Shown in pieces: positions 46,134 to 54,525 of a stretch of 64,000 nucleotides of DNA (its first letter is position 1; every line of letters begins with the position of its first letter). A program made the position numbers and the translations under genes. The notes under the pieces were generated by a model that had not been told where the DNA came from, ran no database searches, and worked only from the letters and a program-made list of their open reading frames with translations. Source of the DNA: Parvularcula sp039822105 (GTDB taxonomy: Bacteria > Pseudomonadota > Alphaproteobacteria > Caulobacterales > Parvularculaceae); contig JBCBMW010000005.1 in assembly GCA_039822105.1 (NCBI GenBank), positions 62,001 to 126,000 of the forward strand. The letters are read 5' to 3'.

Positions 46134-48134
46134 TTAGTTATTCCCTTCGATTAGTGTGCGGACTTTCGCCGCGGCGTGTTTGGCCGTGATGCCAAAATGT
46201 TCGTAGAGGTCCTTTGCAGGGCCAGAGGCGCCAAAGCTGTTCATGCCGAGGAAGGCATGGGGCACGCCGCTGATCCCCAAGACATCGGACCAACCCATAG
46301 AGATTCCTGCCTCAATGCCAAGGCGCGGTTTGTCACCCAGGACTTCCATCATGTGATCGGCGTCCTGGAGCAAAAAGAGATCGAGAGACGGCATCGAGGC
46401 GACATTCACCTCGATACCTTCTGCTGCCAGCTCCTCCGCCGCGCCAAGCGCGACTTCAACCTCAGAGCCGGAGGCGATCAGCGTCGCCTGATAGGCATCG
46501 GACTGGCGCACGAGATAGCCGCCAAGATCGCTTTTGTTCTCTGTGAAGTCGTCGCGGAAAGGTTTGAGCCCCTGGCGCGTGAGGGCCAGCACTGTCGGCT
46601 CGGGATTGGCGAGCGCGATCGACCAAGCCTCCGCCGTTTCCACCTGGTCCGCCGGCCTTAGGACCGTGAGGCCAGGAATCGCGCGGAGGCTCGCGAGGTG
46701 CTCCACCGGTTGGTGTGTCGGCCCGTCTTCGCCAAGCCCAATCGAATCATGGGTCAGGACATAGATGACCTTGATACCCATAAGAGCGGCCAGGCGCATT
46801 GAGGGCCGCATGTAGTCTGAGAAGACCAAGAACGTGCCGCCGTAAGGGATAATCCCGCCATGCAGGGCCAGGCCGTTCATCACCGCCGCCATCGCATGCT
46901 CACGAATACCGTAATGAATGTAGCGGCCCGCATAGTCTTCGGCGCTCAAGATCGGCAGACCTTGGCTCTTGGTGTTGTTTGAGCCGGTGAGATCGGCTGA
47001 GCCGCCGAGCGTCAGCGTCGTCGCCGCGTTGATAACATCAAGGCAGTCCTGCGACGCTTTCCGTGTCGCGACGGTTTTCGGTTCGGAAACTGCTTTTTCC
47101 GAATAGCCCTTAAGAGCGAAGTCAACCTCACGGAGCGCCGACGAGGATGTGGCGCGACCGGCTTCGATATCGCGGAAAAATGCGGCGTGCTCTGATGATT
47201 CGCAGCGCGCTTCCCAAGCGGCCCGTTCCTGAGCGCCGCGGCGACCAGTTTCCCGCCATGCGGCAAGGATTTCATCAGGAACCGTGAAAGGCTCCGCTGT
47301 CCAACCCAATGATTCCTTTGCGGCCTTGAGCGCATCGTCGCCAAGAGGTGCACCATGCGACGAGGCACTGCCCGCTTTCGCGCCAGCACCGCGTCCGATG
47401 GTTGTTTTGCAAGCAATCAGTACTGGTCGGTCTGATGTCTTCGCTTTTGTGAGCGCCGCATCGACCGCATCCATGTCATGGCCGTCCACGGACATCGTCA
47501 TCCAGCCACTGGCATTGAAACGGTCAATCTGATTTGTGCTGTCGGACAGACTGACTGCTCCGTCGATGGAAATTCCGTTGTCATCCCAAAGGACAATCAG
47601 CTTACTGAGTTTCAAGTGACCGGCCAAAGAGATCGCTTCCTGAGCGATTCCCTCCATCAAACACCCGTCACCAGCGATCACGTATGTGGTGTGATCAACA
47701 ACATCTTTTCCGAAACGCGCGCGCAGGTTTTCTTCAGCCAGTGCGAATCCGACTGCATTTCCAAGACCTTGCCCAAGAGGTCCCGTCGTGGTTTCAATTC
47801 CATCAGCATGCCCGTATTCCGGGTGCCCCGCTGTTTTTGCTCCAAGCTGTCGAAATTGCTTGAGTTCCTGGGCGGACATGTCCTCATAACCGGCCAAGTG
47901 GAGGAGTGCATATTGGAGCATCGAGCCGTGCCCTGCGGAAAGAATGAACCGATCACGGTCAGCCCAACGCGGCGCAGCGGCATCGAACTTCAGATGACGC
48001 GTAAAGAGTACCGTCGCGACATCCGCCATGCCGAGCGGCATGCCTGGGTGTCCGGACTGCGCTCTTTCCACCGCATCCATCGAAAGAGCAGCCACAGCTG
48101 CCGACATGTCGCGGTGGATGGAATCGAAAGCCAT
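46134..48134 (-). CDS. tkt: Transketolase
   Basis: Thiamine-diphosphate enzyme linking glycolysis and the pentose phosphate pathway. It has 666 residues: AQSGHPGMPLGMADVATVLF, the cofactor motif GDGCLMEGIAQEAISLAGHL with the WDDNGISID strand, SKTT-type IGRGAGAKAGSASSHGAPLG loop and GLGEDGPTHQPVEHLASLRAIP in the pyrimidine domain. First gene of the operon; divergent from the small coiled-coil gene and zapA. Confidence 0.96.
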   Translation of the reverse strand: MAFDSIHRDMSAAVAALSMDAVERAQSGHPGMPLGMADVATVLFTRHLKFDAAAPRWADRDRFILSAGHGSMLQYALLHLAGYEDMSAQELKQFRQLGAKTAGHPEYGHADGIETTTGPLGQGLGNAVGFALAEENLRARFGKDVVDHTTYVIAGDGCLMEGIAQEAISLAGHLKLSKLIVLWDDNGISIDGAVSLSDSTNQIDRFNASGWMTMSVDGHDMDAVDAALTKAKTSDRPVLIACKTTIGRGAGAKAGSASSHGAPLGDDALKAAKESLGWTAEPFTVPDEILAAWRETGRRGAQERAAWEARCESSEHAAFFRDIEAGRATSSSALREVDFALKGYSEKAVSEPKTVATRKASQDCLDVINAATTLTLGGSADLTGSNNTKSQGLPILSAEDYAGRYIHYGIREHAMAAVMNGLALHGGIIPYGGTFLVFSDYMRPSMRLAALMGIKVIYVLTHDSIGLGEDGPTHQPVEHLASLRAIPGLTVLRPADQVETAEAWSIALANPEPTVLALTRQGLKPFRDDFTENKSDLGGYLVRQSDAYQATLIASGSEVEVALGAAEELAAEGIEVNVASMPSLDLFLLQDADHMMEVLGDKPRLGIEAGISMGWSDVLGISGVPHAFLGMNSFGASGPAKDLYEHFGITAKHAAAKVRTLIEGNN

Positions 48135-48238
48135 GCTTGTCTCCTAGGGTTTCGCGCAGTCGATGCCCGTGGAGACCTTGCTGGTCAAGGCGTGGACGGG
48201 TCTTCCCCGCCCACGCTTCAATTGAAGCAGAGGGGATT

Positions 48239-48439
48239 ATGCAACGATTGGAAGAAGCAGAACGGCGGTTCTCCGCCGCTGTGCGCAGGGCAGAAGCCCG
48301 ACTGAAGAGTGCGAAGACACTTGGAACAGATGTTCAGAAAGGACTTGAACTTGTCAGCTCAATAGAAACGCGCGCCGAAACGGCCATGCAACAGCTGGAA
48401 GAACTGATCGCCCAAGGAAGGGACGAGAAGCGTGGCTGA
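48239..48439 (+). CDS. Small coiled-coil protein upstream of zapA
   Basis: A 66-residue, mostly helical protein (MQRLEEAERRFSAAVRRAEA, then ETRAETAMQQLEELIAQGRDEK) with heptad-like leucines and alanines. The ATG at 48239 follows AGAGGGG; the frame from 48137 has no start signal. The stop overlaps the zapA start by 8 bases, so it belongs to the zapA operon. Similar small coiled-coil proteins (DUF4164-like) precede zapA in other alphaproteobacteria; the function is unknown. Confidence 0.75.
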   Translation: MQRLEEAERRFSAAVRRAEARLKSAKTLGTDVQKGLELVSSIETRAETAMQQLEELIAQGRDEKRG

Positions 48440-48740
48440 AGTTCGTGTTCATATCGGCGATCACGAACATCTTTTGGCTTGCGACGACGGACAGGAAGAC
48501 CGTCTTCAAACCTTAGCGGAGGAATTTGACAGTCTCGTGACAGCGGCGAAAGCCAAGCACGAAGGGCTGGATGACCGGCAGGCAGTGCTGATCGCGGCCC
48601 TGGCGCTCCTCGATGAGTATGATGAGTCAAAGGCTGCGTGGGCCAGTGCCACGCCAGAAGGCAAAGCGGCGGAATGGGCAGCAGCCCAGCTCGACCGTGC
48701 CAGCGAAAGGCTAGAGAAGGCGCTCGGTCCAGAAGGCTGA
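48432..48740 (+). CDS. zapA: Cell division protein ZapA
   Basis: A 102-residue FtsZ-ring-associated protein. The N-terminal head is VRVHIGDHEHLLACDDGQEDRLQTLAEEFDSLV, followed by a long helix (RQAVLIAALALLDEYDESKA) that forms the tetramer. The GTG start overlaps the preceding gene. Its position before 6S RNA and 5-formyl-THF cyclo-ligase is the conserved proteobacterial order. Confidence 0.87.
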   Translation: MAEVRVHIGDHEHLLACDDGQEDRLQTLAEEFDSLVTAAKAKHEGLDDRQAVLIAALALLDEYDESKAAWASATPEGKAAEWAAAQLDRASERLEKALGPEG

Positions 48741-48752
48741 GCCCTTGCGCTC

Positions 48753-48793
48753 GGGCCGGGCCAACCATAGCTTCGGCTATTGCTGCCCGGCCC
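48753..48793 (+). terminator. Strong hairpin at the end of zapA
   Basis: GGGCCGGGC (48753-48761) pairs with GCCCGGCCC (48785-48793), and inside lies ATAGC-TTCG-GCTAT with a stable TTCG loop. No T run follows. It begins 12 bases after the zapA stop, and its right arm overlaps the start of the 6S RNA stem, so the two structures exclude each other in one transcript. Confidence 0.6.
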
Positions 48794-48929
48794 GTTAGGA
48801 CATCTTTCCCCGGGGCCTTACAGACATCGCCGGGAGCTGCCCCTGGCTGGGATCGTGGTCCCTTTCACGCGGCGCCCACCTGTACCTTCGGGTCCAGGGC
48901 GAAACACATGTCCGACGGCCGGTGCGGCG
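48782..48929 (+). ncRNA. ssrS: 6S RNA
   Basis: Regulates RNA polymerase by imitating an open promoter. The locus lies between zapA and the 5-formyl-THF cyclo-ligase gene, the conserved place for 6S RNA. A long closing stem forms by eye: GCTGC, CCGGCC, CGT and GGACAT at 48782-48803 pair with ATGTCC, ACG, GGCCGG and GCGGC at 48908-48928. Inside are GC-rich imperfect arms and a large central region. The size of about 148 nt fits alphaproteobacterial 6S RNAs. Exact ends are estimates. Confidence 0.75.
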
Positions 48930-48952
48930 TTTAAGCCACGGGAAGGACCCGG

Positions 48953-49546
48953 ATGCTTCCAGCGATCAGCCTGGTGAACTGGAAATCGACGTTCCGCGAG
49001 CGGGCCAAGGCAACGCGGCGCGATGCAGCGGCGCGTCAGCCCAATGCTGCCCGCTTTGCGGCCACCCATTTCATGACGGCGCTGGAGCCGGCGGAAGGAA
49101 CCAAGGTCGCGATCTATCACGCGATCGGCGACGAGCTTGATACCGCGCCTCTTGCCGGGGAGCTTGCGCGCCGCGGCGTGGCAGTCTTGCTGCCTGTGGT
49201 CGTGAAGAAAAAAGAGCCGCTGCGTTTCCGCCTGTTCGAAATCGACAAACCGCTGAGGCCCGGCGCCTACGGCATTCTCGAGCCTGGTGATGACGCGGCG
49301 GAGATGACCCCCGATATTGTCGTGACCCCGCTTTTGGCGGTGCGGCCCGACGGTGCAAGGCTTGGTATGGGGGGAGGCTTTTATGATCGCACCCTCGAAC
49401 GCCTGCGCGAAGGCGGCGACGTCACAGCCATTGGGTACGGCTACCAGGGACAAGTGCTCGAGCGCTTTCCCGTGGGGCCTACGGATCAATTCCTTGACGG
49501 CTTCGTGTCAGAAGCCGGCTTTCAGAGATTTACGCGACGACGTTAA
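48953..49546 (+). CDS. 5-formyltetrahydrofolate cyclo-ligase
   Basis: Converts 5-formyl-THF to methenyl-THF with ATP. It has 197 residues: STFRERAKATRRDAAA start, IYHAIGDELDTAPLAGELARRG, LLPVVVKKKEPLRFRLF, GILEPGDDAAEM and the phosphate-binding RLGMGGGFYDRTLERL. It directly follows 6S RNA and may be on the same transcript. The stop overlaps the opposite Sel1-like gene by 4 bases. Confidence 0.93.
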   Translation: MLPAISLVNWKSTFRERAKATRRDAAARQPNAARFAATHFMTALEPAEGTKVAIYHAIGDELDTAPLAGELARRGVAVLLPVVVKKKEPLRFRLFEIDKPLRPGAYGILEPGDDAAEMTPDIVVTPLLAVRPDGARLGMGGGFYDRTLERLREGGDVTAIGYGYQGQVLERFPVGPTDQFLDGFVSEAGFQRFTRRR

Positions 49547-49830
49547 GCGGCGCTGGTGACCGGACGGATCTTCCGCAGCCACTCACGAGCTTCGCGCTGA
49601 GCTTCGGCAACTTGGCGCTGGTCCATCTCAAGCGTGATCTGCTTGCGATAGTATGCGGCTTCGGTGTTGCCCTGGACTGCCGCCAAGTTGAACCACTTGT
49701 GCGCTGCAACGAGGTCCACCTCACCGCCCTCACAACCGGTCGAGGCTTCAATCCCCATACGGTACATTTCGTCAGCTGTCGGGATACGCTCCGCGTTGAC
49801 GATCTCTTCAATCCGGGTCTCAATCGACAT
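49543..49830 (-). CDS. Small Sel1-like repeat protein
   Basis: A 95-residue protein. MYRMGIEASTGCEGGEVDLVAAHKWFNLAAVQGNTEAAYYRKQI is one Sel1-type (TPR-like) repeat, with helices before and after. It is conserved in this form in many alphaproteobacteria. The role is unknown, presumably a protein contact. Confidence 0.8.
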   Translation of the reverse strand: MSIETRIEEIVNAERIPTADEMYRMGIEASTGCEGGEVDLVAAHKWFNLAAVQGNTEAAYYRKQITLEMDQRQVAEAQREAREWLRKIRPVTSAA

Positions 49831-49967
49831 TGCCGCGCCTCCTCGCTTGACCGTGTCTTGTGTTAACCTTGGCCGACCCTGTCGGGCCGAAGTGAAGATC
49901 GCGTGAATGCTCTGTTTACTGCTTATTTATGGATTTGAAACCATAGCTTAATCAGTGGAAACGGAAA

Positions 49968-49975
49968 TTAACCAT
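49968..49975. promoter_or_regulatory. CtrA-like site TTAACCAT
   Basis: TTAACCAT matches a common alphaproteobacterial CtrA binding motif. It lies in an AT-rich part of the 270-base gap between the divergent Sel1-like gene and radA; nothing else in that gap looks coding. A single 8-bp match is weak evidence. Confidence 0.25.
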
Positions 49976-50101
49976 AAGGTCTTGTTCAGACTTTTGATGA
50001 GAAGATAAAAATCTGTCCACACCCTATCGTTCAGAATCGCGCCCACAAAGGCGGCTGACCCGCGCCCTTCCCAGGGCCCAAGAACGCTCTAAACTGGCCT
50101 G

Positions 50102-51451
50102 ATGGCTCGCTCTCAAACCTCCTTCGTCTGTCAGTCCTGCGGCAGTGTCTATGCGCGTTGGCAAGGGCGCTGCGACGATTGCGGCGCGTGGAACACGCTC
50201 GAGCCTGAAAGCGACGCGATGGCCGCGCCGAGCGGCGGGAAGAAGACCAAGGCGCGGGGTCTTGCCCTAGAAGCGCTGGCCGGTGAGCACACACCGCCGC
50301 CGCGGTTTCATACGGGCACGGCAGAGTTTGACCGCGCCCTGGGCGGCGGCCTTGTCCCTGGGTCAGCGCTGCTTGTCGGCGGGGAGCCGGGGATCGGCAA
50401 GTCCACGCTTCTCCTGCAAACCGGCGCCGCGATCGCAGGCACAGGCAAGAAAACCCTCTATATCTCTGGCGAGGAGGCGTTGGCGCAGATCCGCCTGCGC
50501 GCAGATCGCCTGGGGGTTGATAAGGCGCCGATGAGCCTCGCTATAGGCACCGCGCTCAAAGACATCATGCAGACGGTGAAGGCAGAAAGGCCCGAAGTCC
50601 TGATCGTCGATTCGATCCAGACACTGTGGTCCGACGACCTTCCCTCCGCCCCCGGAACAGTGGCCCAGGTCCGGGCCTGCGCGTCGGAACTCACCCGCTT
50701 TGCCAAAAACGCGAACTGCACGGTGATCCTCGTCGGCCATGTCACCAAAGAGGGGCAGATCGCAGGCCCCCGCGTCGTTGAGCACCTGGTCGATGTGGTT
50801 CTCTATTTCGAGACAGAGCCAGGCCGCAGCTTCCGCCTCATCCGTGCCGTGAAGAACCGCTACGGCCCCGCAGGAGAGATCGGCGTCTTCGAGATGGCCT
50901 CGACCGGCCTTTCCGAGGTGACCAATCCCTCGGCCCTGTTCTTGGGCGAGGCGGATGACGACACACCGGGCACCGCCGTCTTTGCCGGAACCGAAGGCAC
51001 CCGCCCTCTCCTTTGTGAGATCCAAGCGCTGGTGCTTCCCTCCAGCCTCGCGGTGCCCCGCCGGGCGGTGGTGGGGTGGGATTCAGCGCGTCTGTCGCAG
51101 CTGCTCGCTGTGCTTGCCGCCCGCGCAGGGGTCGATTTCAGCCGAGACGATGTCTTCCTCAATGTCGCCGGCGGCCTCAGGATCACAGACCCAGCGGCAG
51201 ACCTTCCTGCAGCTCTCGCACTCATCTCAGCGAAAGAAGGAAAAGCCCTCCCTGCCCGCACCGCCGCGTTTGGCGAGATTGGCCTCTCGGGCAATCTCCG
51301 CCGCGCGTCCCAAGCGGGCCTGCGAGTCGGCGAAGCCGCAAAGCTAGGATTCGTCCGCGCAGCGGGCCCGGCCGACACCGAAAGCGACGCGATTCAGCCG
51401 GTGCCGCTCAGCTCCATTAAGGACGCGGCAGATTGGCTCGCGCGCGGTTGA
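50102..51451 (+). CDS. radA: DNA repair protein RadA
   Basis: RecA-like ATPase that extends recombination intermediates. It has 449 residues: a zinc finger with C10, C13, C24 and C27, Walker A GGEPGIGKSTLLLQ (about 93-106), the RadA signature VKNRYGPAGEIGVFEM, and a C-terminal Lon-protease-like domain (FLNVAGGLRITDPAADLPAALALISA and GEIGLSGNLRRASQAGLRVGEAAKLGF). The ATG at 50102 starts directly at the finger. The cvpA gene follows. Confidence 0.96.
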   Translation: MARSQTSFVCQSCGSVYARWQGRCDDCGAWNTLEPESDAMAAPSGGKKTKARGLALEALAGEHTPPPRFHTGTAEFDRALGGGLVPGSALLVGGEPGIGKSTLLLQTGAAIAGTGKKTLYISGEEALAQIRLRADRLGVDKAPMSLAIGTALKDIMQTVKAERPEVLIVDSIQTLWSDDLPSAPGTVAQVRACASELTRFAKNANCTVILVGHVTKEGQIAGPRVVEHLVDVVLYFETEPGRSFRLIRAVKNRYGPAGEIGVFEMASTGLSEVTNPSALFLGEADDDTPGTAVFAGTEGTRPLLCEIQALVLPSSLAVPRRAVVGWDSARLSQLLAVLAARAGVDFSRDDVFLNVAGGLRITDPAADLPAALALISAKEGKALPARTAAFGEIGLSGNLRRASQAGLRVGEAAKLGFVRAAGPADTESDAIQPVPLSSIKDAADWLARG

Positions 51452-51483
51452 ACTCGGGCGCGATCTTCGCGAGGAGCGATAAC

Positions 51484-51936
51484 GTGAGCCTGTTTGATCT
51501 CCTCGTTGTTCTTCTTGTCGTCATGTCCGGCGCCATTGGTTGGCTGCGGGGCGGGGTGAAAGAAGTGATCACCCTTCTCGCCATCGGCGGGGGGTTTGCG
51601 GCGTTTGCTCTTCTGGGCCCTCGGCTCGCGGGCGCAGGCGGAGGGATCGCTGCGCAAGCTGCTCTTCTCTTGCTTGTTTTTGTCGGCGGTTTTTCGGTTG
51701 TGTCTCTTGTTGGGACACTGGCCGCGCGGCGGATCGCCAAGCGACTTCCAGAGAGCGTCGACGAAGCCACAGGATCGCTTTTTGGAGCACTACGGGGGTG
51801 GATTCTTGCCGCCTTCATCCTTTTCACGATCGATATCTATCACATCGATTCAGCACGGCCGGCGATGATTGAGGGAAGCCTCCTGGCCCCTGCCCTGCAC
51901 GTCACCGCCATGGGTCTTGGCGCGCCAACACCCTGA
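51484..51936 (+). CDS. cvpA: CvpA family membrane protein
   Basis: A 150-residue membrane protein with about four helices (LFDLLVVLLVVMSGAIGWLRGGVKEVITLLAIGGGFAAFALLG start, then LLLLVFVGGFSVVSLVG). The GTG at 51484 has GGAG 7 bases upstream; the frame to 51433 lies inside radA. CvpA is linked to colicin V production and biofilm traits and, as here, usually precedes purF. Confidence 0.88.
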   Translation: MSLFDLLVVLLVVMSGAIGWLRGGVKEVITLLAIGGGFAAFALLGPRLAGAGGGIAAQAALLLLVFVGGFSVVSLVGTLAARRIAKRLPESVDEATGSLFGALRGWILAAFILFTIDIYHIDSARPAMIEGSLLAPALHVTAMGLGAPTP

Positions 51937-52019
51937 CGACCTTATCGTTTGCCTCCGGCCCTCGTTGGGCCCATGTGGCGTGCAACAGTTATGTGAAACC
52001 GCCTCCCGGAACCTGATCG

Positions 52020-53519
52020 ATGTCACCATCTTCTTTCCTGCGTCGCGAATCTCAACGGCAAGCCGCCATACCTTCGGTGCCTCGCGCCCTTAACGAGGAG
52101 TGCGGCGTCTTTGGCGTTATCGGAACGGAGGCGCCCGCCGCGCCGCTGGTGGCGCTGGGGCTCCACGCGCTGCAGCACCGGGGACAGGAAGCAGCCGGCA
52201 TCACCACCTATAGCGACGGGCAGTTCCACTCCGACCGGCAACTTGGCCTCGTTGCCGATCACTTCCACGGCGATGACGTTCTGAAGGCGCTTCCCGGCAC
52301 AGCCGCCATCGGACACACCCGCTATTCCACCAGTGGCGGCGGGCATAAGCGCAACGTGCAGCCGCTTTACGCAGACCTCGACCGCGGCGGTGTGGCGATC
52401 GCCCATAATGGCCAGCTGACCAATGCCGTCACGCTGCGCCAGCAGCTGATCTCCAAAGGCTCGATCTTCCACACGACGTCCGACTCCGAAGTTCTTATTC
52501 AGCTTACGGCGCTTTCGCGCGGCCTGACGATGAGTGATAAGCTGATCGATGCGGCGCGCACGGTCGAAGGCGCCTTCGCGCTCACGGTGCTGACGCGCGA
52601 CGCGTTGATCGGCATGCGCGACCCGATCGGTATCCGGCCCTTGGTTCTTGGAAAGCTCGATGACGGGTATGTTCTGTCGTCGGAGAGCTGCGCGTTCGAT
52701 ATCATCGGCGCTGAGTTCATTCGCGATGTAGAGCCCGGCGAGGTTGTGATCTGTGGCCGCGACGGCTCCCTCACCAGTCGCCGCTTGTCGACAGAACGCA
52801 GCCCACGGCCTTGCATCTTTGAACTGATTTATTTCGCTCGCCCCGATAGCATCGTGGACGGAGAAAGCATCTACAAGATCCGCCAGCGTTTGGGCAAAAC
52901 CCTTGCCGCAGAAGCGCATGTCGAGGCGGATCTCGTCTCCCCGATCCCCGACTCCGGCGTTCCCTCCGCTATCGGATATTCGAAGGAAAGCGGCATCGAG
53001 TACGACATGGCCCTGGTGCGGAGCCATTATGCCGGGCGGACGTTTATCCAGCCAAGCCAAGCCGTGCGCGAGACCGGCGTGGCGCGCAAGCACTCTGCCA
53101 ATGCAGGGGTTGTGAAGGGCAAGCGGGTTGTCCTGGTCGATGACAGCCTGGTGCGGGGCACCACCAGCCGCAAGATCATCACCATGATCCGCGAAGCCGG
53201 TGCGAAAGAGGTCCACCTCCGGATCGCCTGTCCACCGATTAAGTTTCCGGACTTTTACGGCATCAACACACCGAGCCAGGACGAACTGATGGCCTCAAGC
53301 CATTCTGTCGAGGAGATCCGCCAGGAAATCGGCGCCGACAGCCTCGCTTTTTTGAGCCTTGAAGGGCTCTACAAAGCACTTGGCAAAGGCCCGCGCGAAG
53401 CGTCCGCCCCGGCCTTTACCGATCACTGCTTCACCGGCGATTACCCCACCCCCCTCGCCGATCAGACGCGGGCGGAGGAAAAGATCGAACAGCTCAGCTT
53501 GCTGCGCGAGTCGGGCTGA
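52020..53519 (+). CDS. purF: Amidophosphoribosyltransferase
   Basis: First committed enzyme of purine synthesis: PRPP plus glutamine to phosphoribosylamine. It has 499 residues. The glutaminase nucleophile C28 sits in LNEECGVFGVIG after a short propeptide-like tail, followed by ALQHRGQEAAGI and GHTRYSTSGGG. The transferase half holds SPIPDSGVPSAIGYS and the PRPP loop VVLVDDSLVRGTTSRKI. The 3' end overlaps the opposite TetR gene by 26 bases. Confidence 0.96.
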   Translation: MSPSSFLRRESQRQAAIPSVPRALNEECGVFGVIGTEAPAAPLVALGLHALQHRGQEAAGITTYSDGQFHSDRQLGLVADHFHGDDVLKALPGTAAIGHTRYSTSGGGHKRNVQPLYADLDRGGVAIAHNGQLTNAVTLRQQLISKGSIFHTTSDSEVLIQLTALSRGLTMSDKLIDAARTVEGAFALTVLTRDALIGMRDPIGIRPLVLGKLDDGYVLSSESCAFDIIGAEFIRDVEPGEVVICGRDGSLTSRRLSTERSPRPCIFELIYFARPDSIVDGESIYKIRQRLGKTLAAEAHVEADLVSPIPDSGVPSAIGYSKESGIEYDMALVRSHYAGRTFIQPSQAVRETGVARKHSANAGVVKGKRVVLVDDSLVRGTTSRKIITMIREAGAKEVHLRIACPPIKFPDFYGINTPSQDELMASSHSVEEIRQEIGADSLAFLSLEGLYKALGKGPREASAPAFTDHCFTGDYPTPLADQTRAEEKIEQLSLLRESG

Positions 53520-54087
53520 CCAGCCCTAAGACCGCATCAAGGGTCTGGCCTAGGGCCTCTCGCGGATCATTCTTGGTACGAATATAATGAATGGCCGCTT
53601 CGCCAACCAACGCGTTGATGAAGGACGCGGTGAGCCGCGGATCAGCTAGCGCAATATCCCCGGCATCAACCGCCTCTTGCAGCAACTCTTCGATATACTT
53701 GAGCCCGAGCCCGTTTTCGATCTCCCGGGCTTTGTCCACGCCAAGCGCTGAGGGCCCGACACTGAAGAGGATCTTTGCAACATCGCGGTCGCGCACTTCC
53801 TTCGTCCACGCCAAACACATATCGCGTAGACGGACCAACGGCGATCCAGCCTCCCCAGCTGACGCCATCGCGCGCTCAATCGCTCCGCGCGACTCCTCTT
53901 CATAGAGCGCTTCGATCACCTCCGCCTTGCCGCGGAAATGGTGGTACATCGCGCCTTTGCTGAGCCCTGTGTCGGCCAGCGTCTGCTGCATCGTCGTCGC
54001 CTCGAACCCCCGTTCGAGAAACGATGCGCGGAAAGCGGCCAGCAGCTTGGCTTTGGTGGTTTTTGAGCGCTGTTCCTGGGTGGCCAT
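53494..54087 (-). CDS. TetR-family transcriptional regulator
   Basis: A 197-residue repressor-type regulator. The helix-turn-helix (about 10-58) reads RASFLERGFEATTMQQTLADTGLSKGAMYHHFRGKAEVI, followed by a helical ligand-binding domain. A palindrome in the gap to the divergent SnoaL-like gene is its probable operator, so that gene and the regulator itself are likely targets. The start is the ATG at 54087 (MATQEQRSKTTKAK) or at 54102. Confidence 0.88.
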   Translation of the reverse strand: MATQEQRSKTTKAKLLAAFRASFLERGFEATTMQQTLADTGLSKGAMYHHFRGKAEVIEALYEEESRGAIERAMASAGEAGSPLVRLRDMCLAWTKEVRDRDVAKILFSVGPSALGVDKAREIENGLGLKYIEELLQEAVDAGDIALADPRLTASFINALVGEAAIHYIRTKNDPREALGQTLDAVLGLVSPTRAAS

Positions 54088-54123
54088 GCGGACGCTTGAC
54101 ACCTTTCACTGAAAACTACAAAC

Positions 54124-54140
54124 AAACCGTCGGTCGGTTT
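54124..54140. promoter_or_regulatory. Probable TetR operator
   Basis: AAACCG-TCGGT-CGGTTT has perfect 6-bp arms, in the style of TetR-family operators. It lies 20 bases before the SnoaL-like start and 37 bases before the TetR start. Confidence 0.6.
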
Positions 54141-54159
54141 TTAATCTGACGGAGGCTTT

Positions 54160-54525
54160 ATGGAACCCTATCTCGACAATCTGGCAAAGATGATGGCTGT
54201 CTGGAACAGCACGGACGAAGCAGAACAGCGGGAGCTGATTGAGGCTGCGCTCGAGCACAACGTTCATTTCGTTGATCCCAACCACAACATCATCGGGCGC
54301 GAGGCGTTCTTTGCCATGGTCCAAGACACCCAAAAGAAGATCCACGGCGCCACCTATGCCCGCGCCAGTGAGATCGGTGTGCAGAACCATTTCTGCCGCT
54401 ATCACTGGTCGATCCATTTGGGCGACAAGCTGCTGATGAATGGCTTTGACGTTGCTGAGGTCAATGACGGCGGCAAGATCGCCAAAGTGATCGGCTTCTT
54501 CGGCGAGCTTGAGATGGGCGTTTAA
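54160..54525 (+). CDS. SnoaL-like (NTF2-fold) protein
   Basis: A 121-residue cytoplasmic protein with the NTF2 layout: helical start (AKMMAVWNSTDEAEQRELIEAAL), VHFVDPNHNIIGREAFFAMVQ, then strands with FCRYHWSIHLGDKLLMNGFDVAEV. The GGAGG at 54150-54154 supports the ATG. It is probably controlled by the divergent TetR regulator. The substrate is unknown. Confidence 0.8.
   Translation: MEPYLDNLAKMMAVWNSTDEAEQRELIEAALEHNVHFVDPNHNIIGREAFFAMVQDTQKKIHGATYARASEIGVQNHFCRYHWSIHLGDKLLMNGFDVAEVNDGGKIAKVIGFFGELEMGV

Noticed and set aside
47478..48305. 275-residue plus-strand frame
   Set aside because: Antisense to tkt and running into the coiled-coil gene in another frame.
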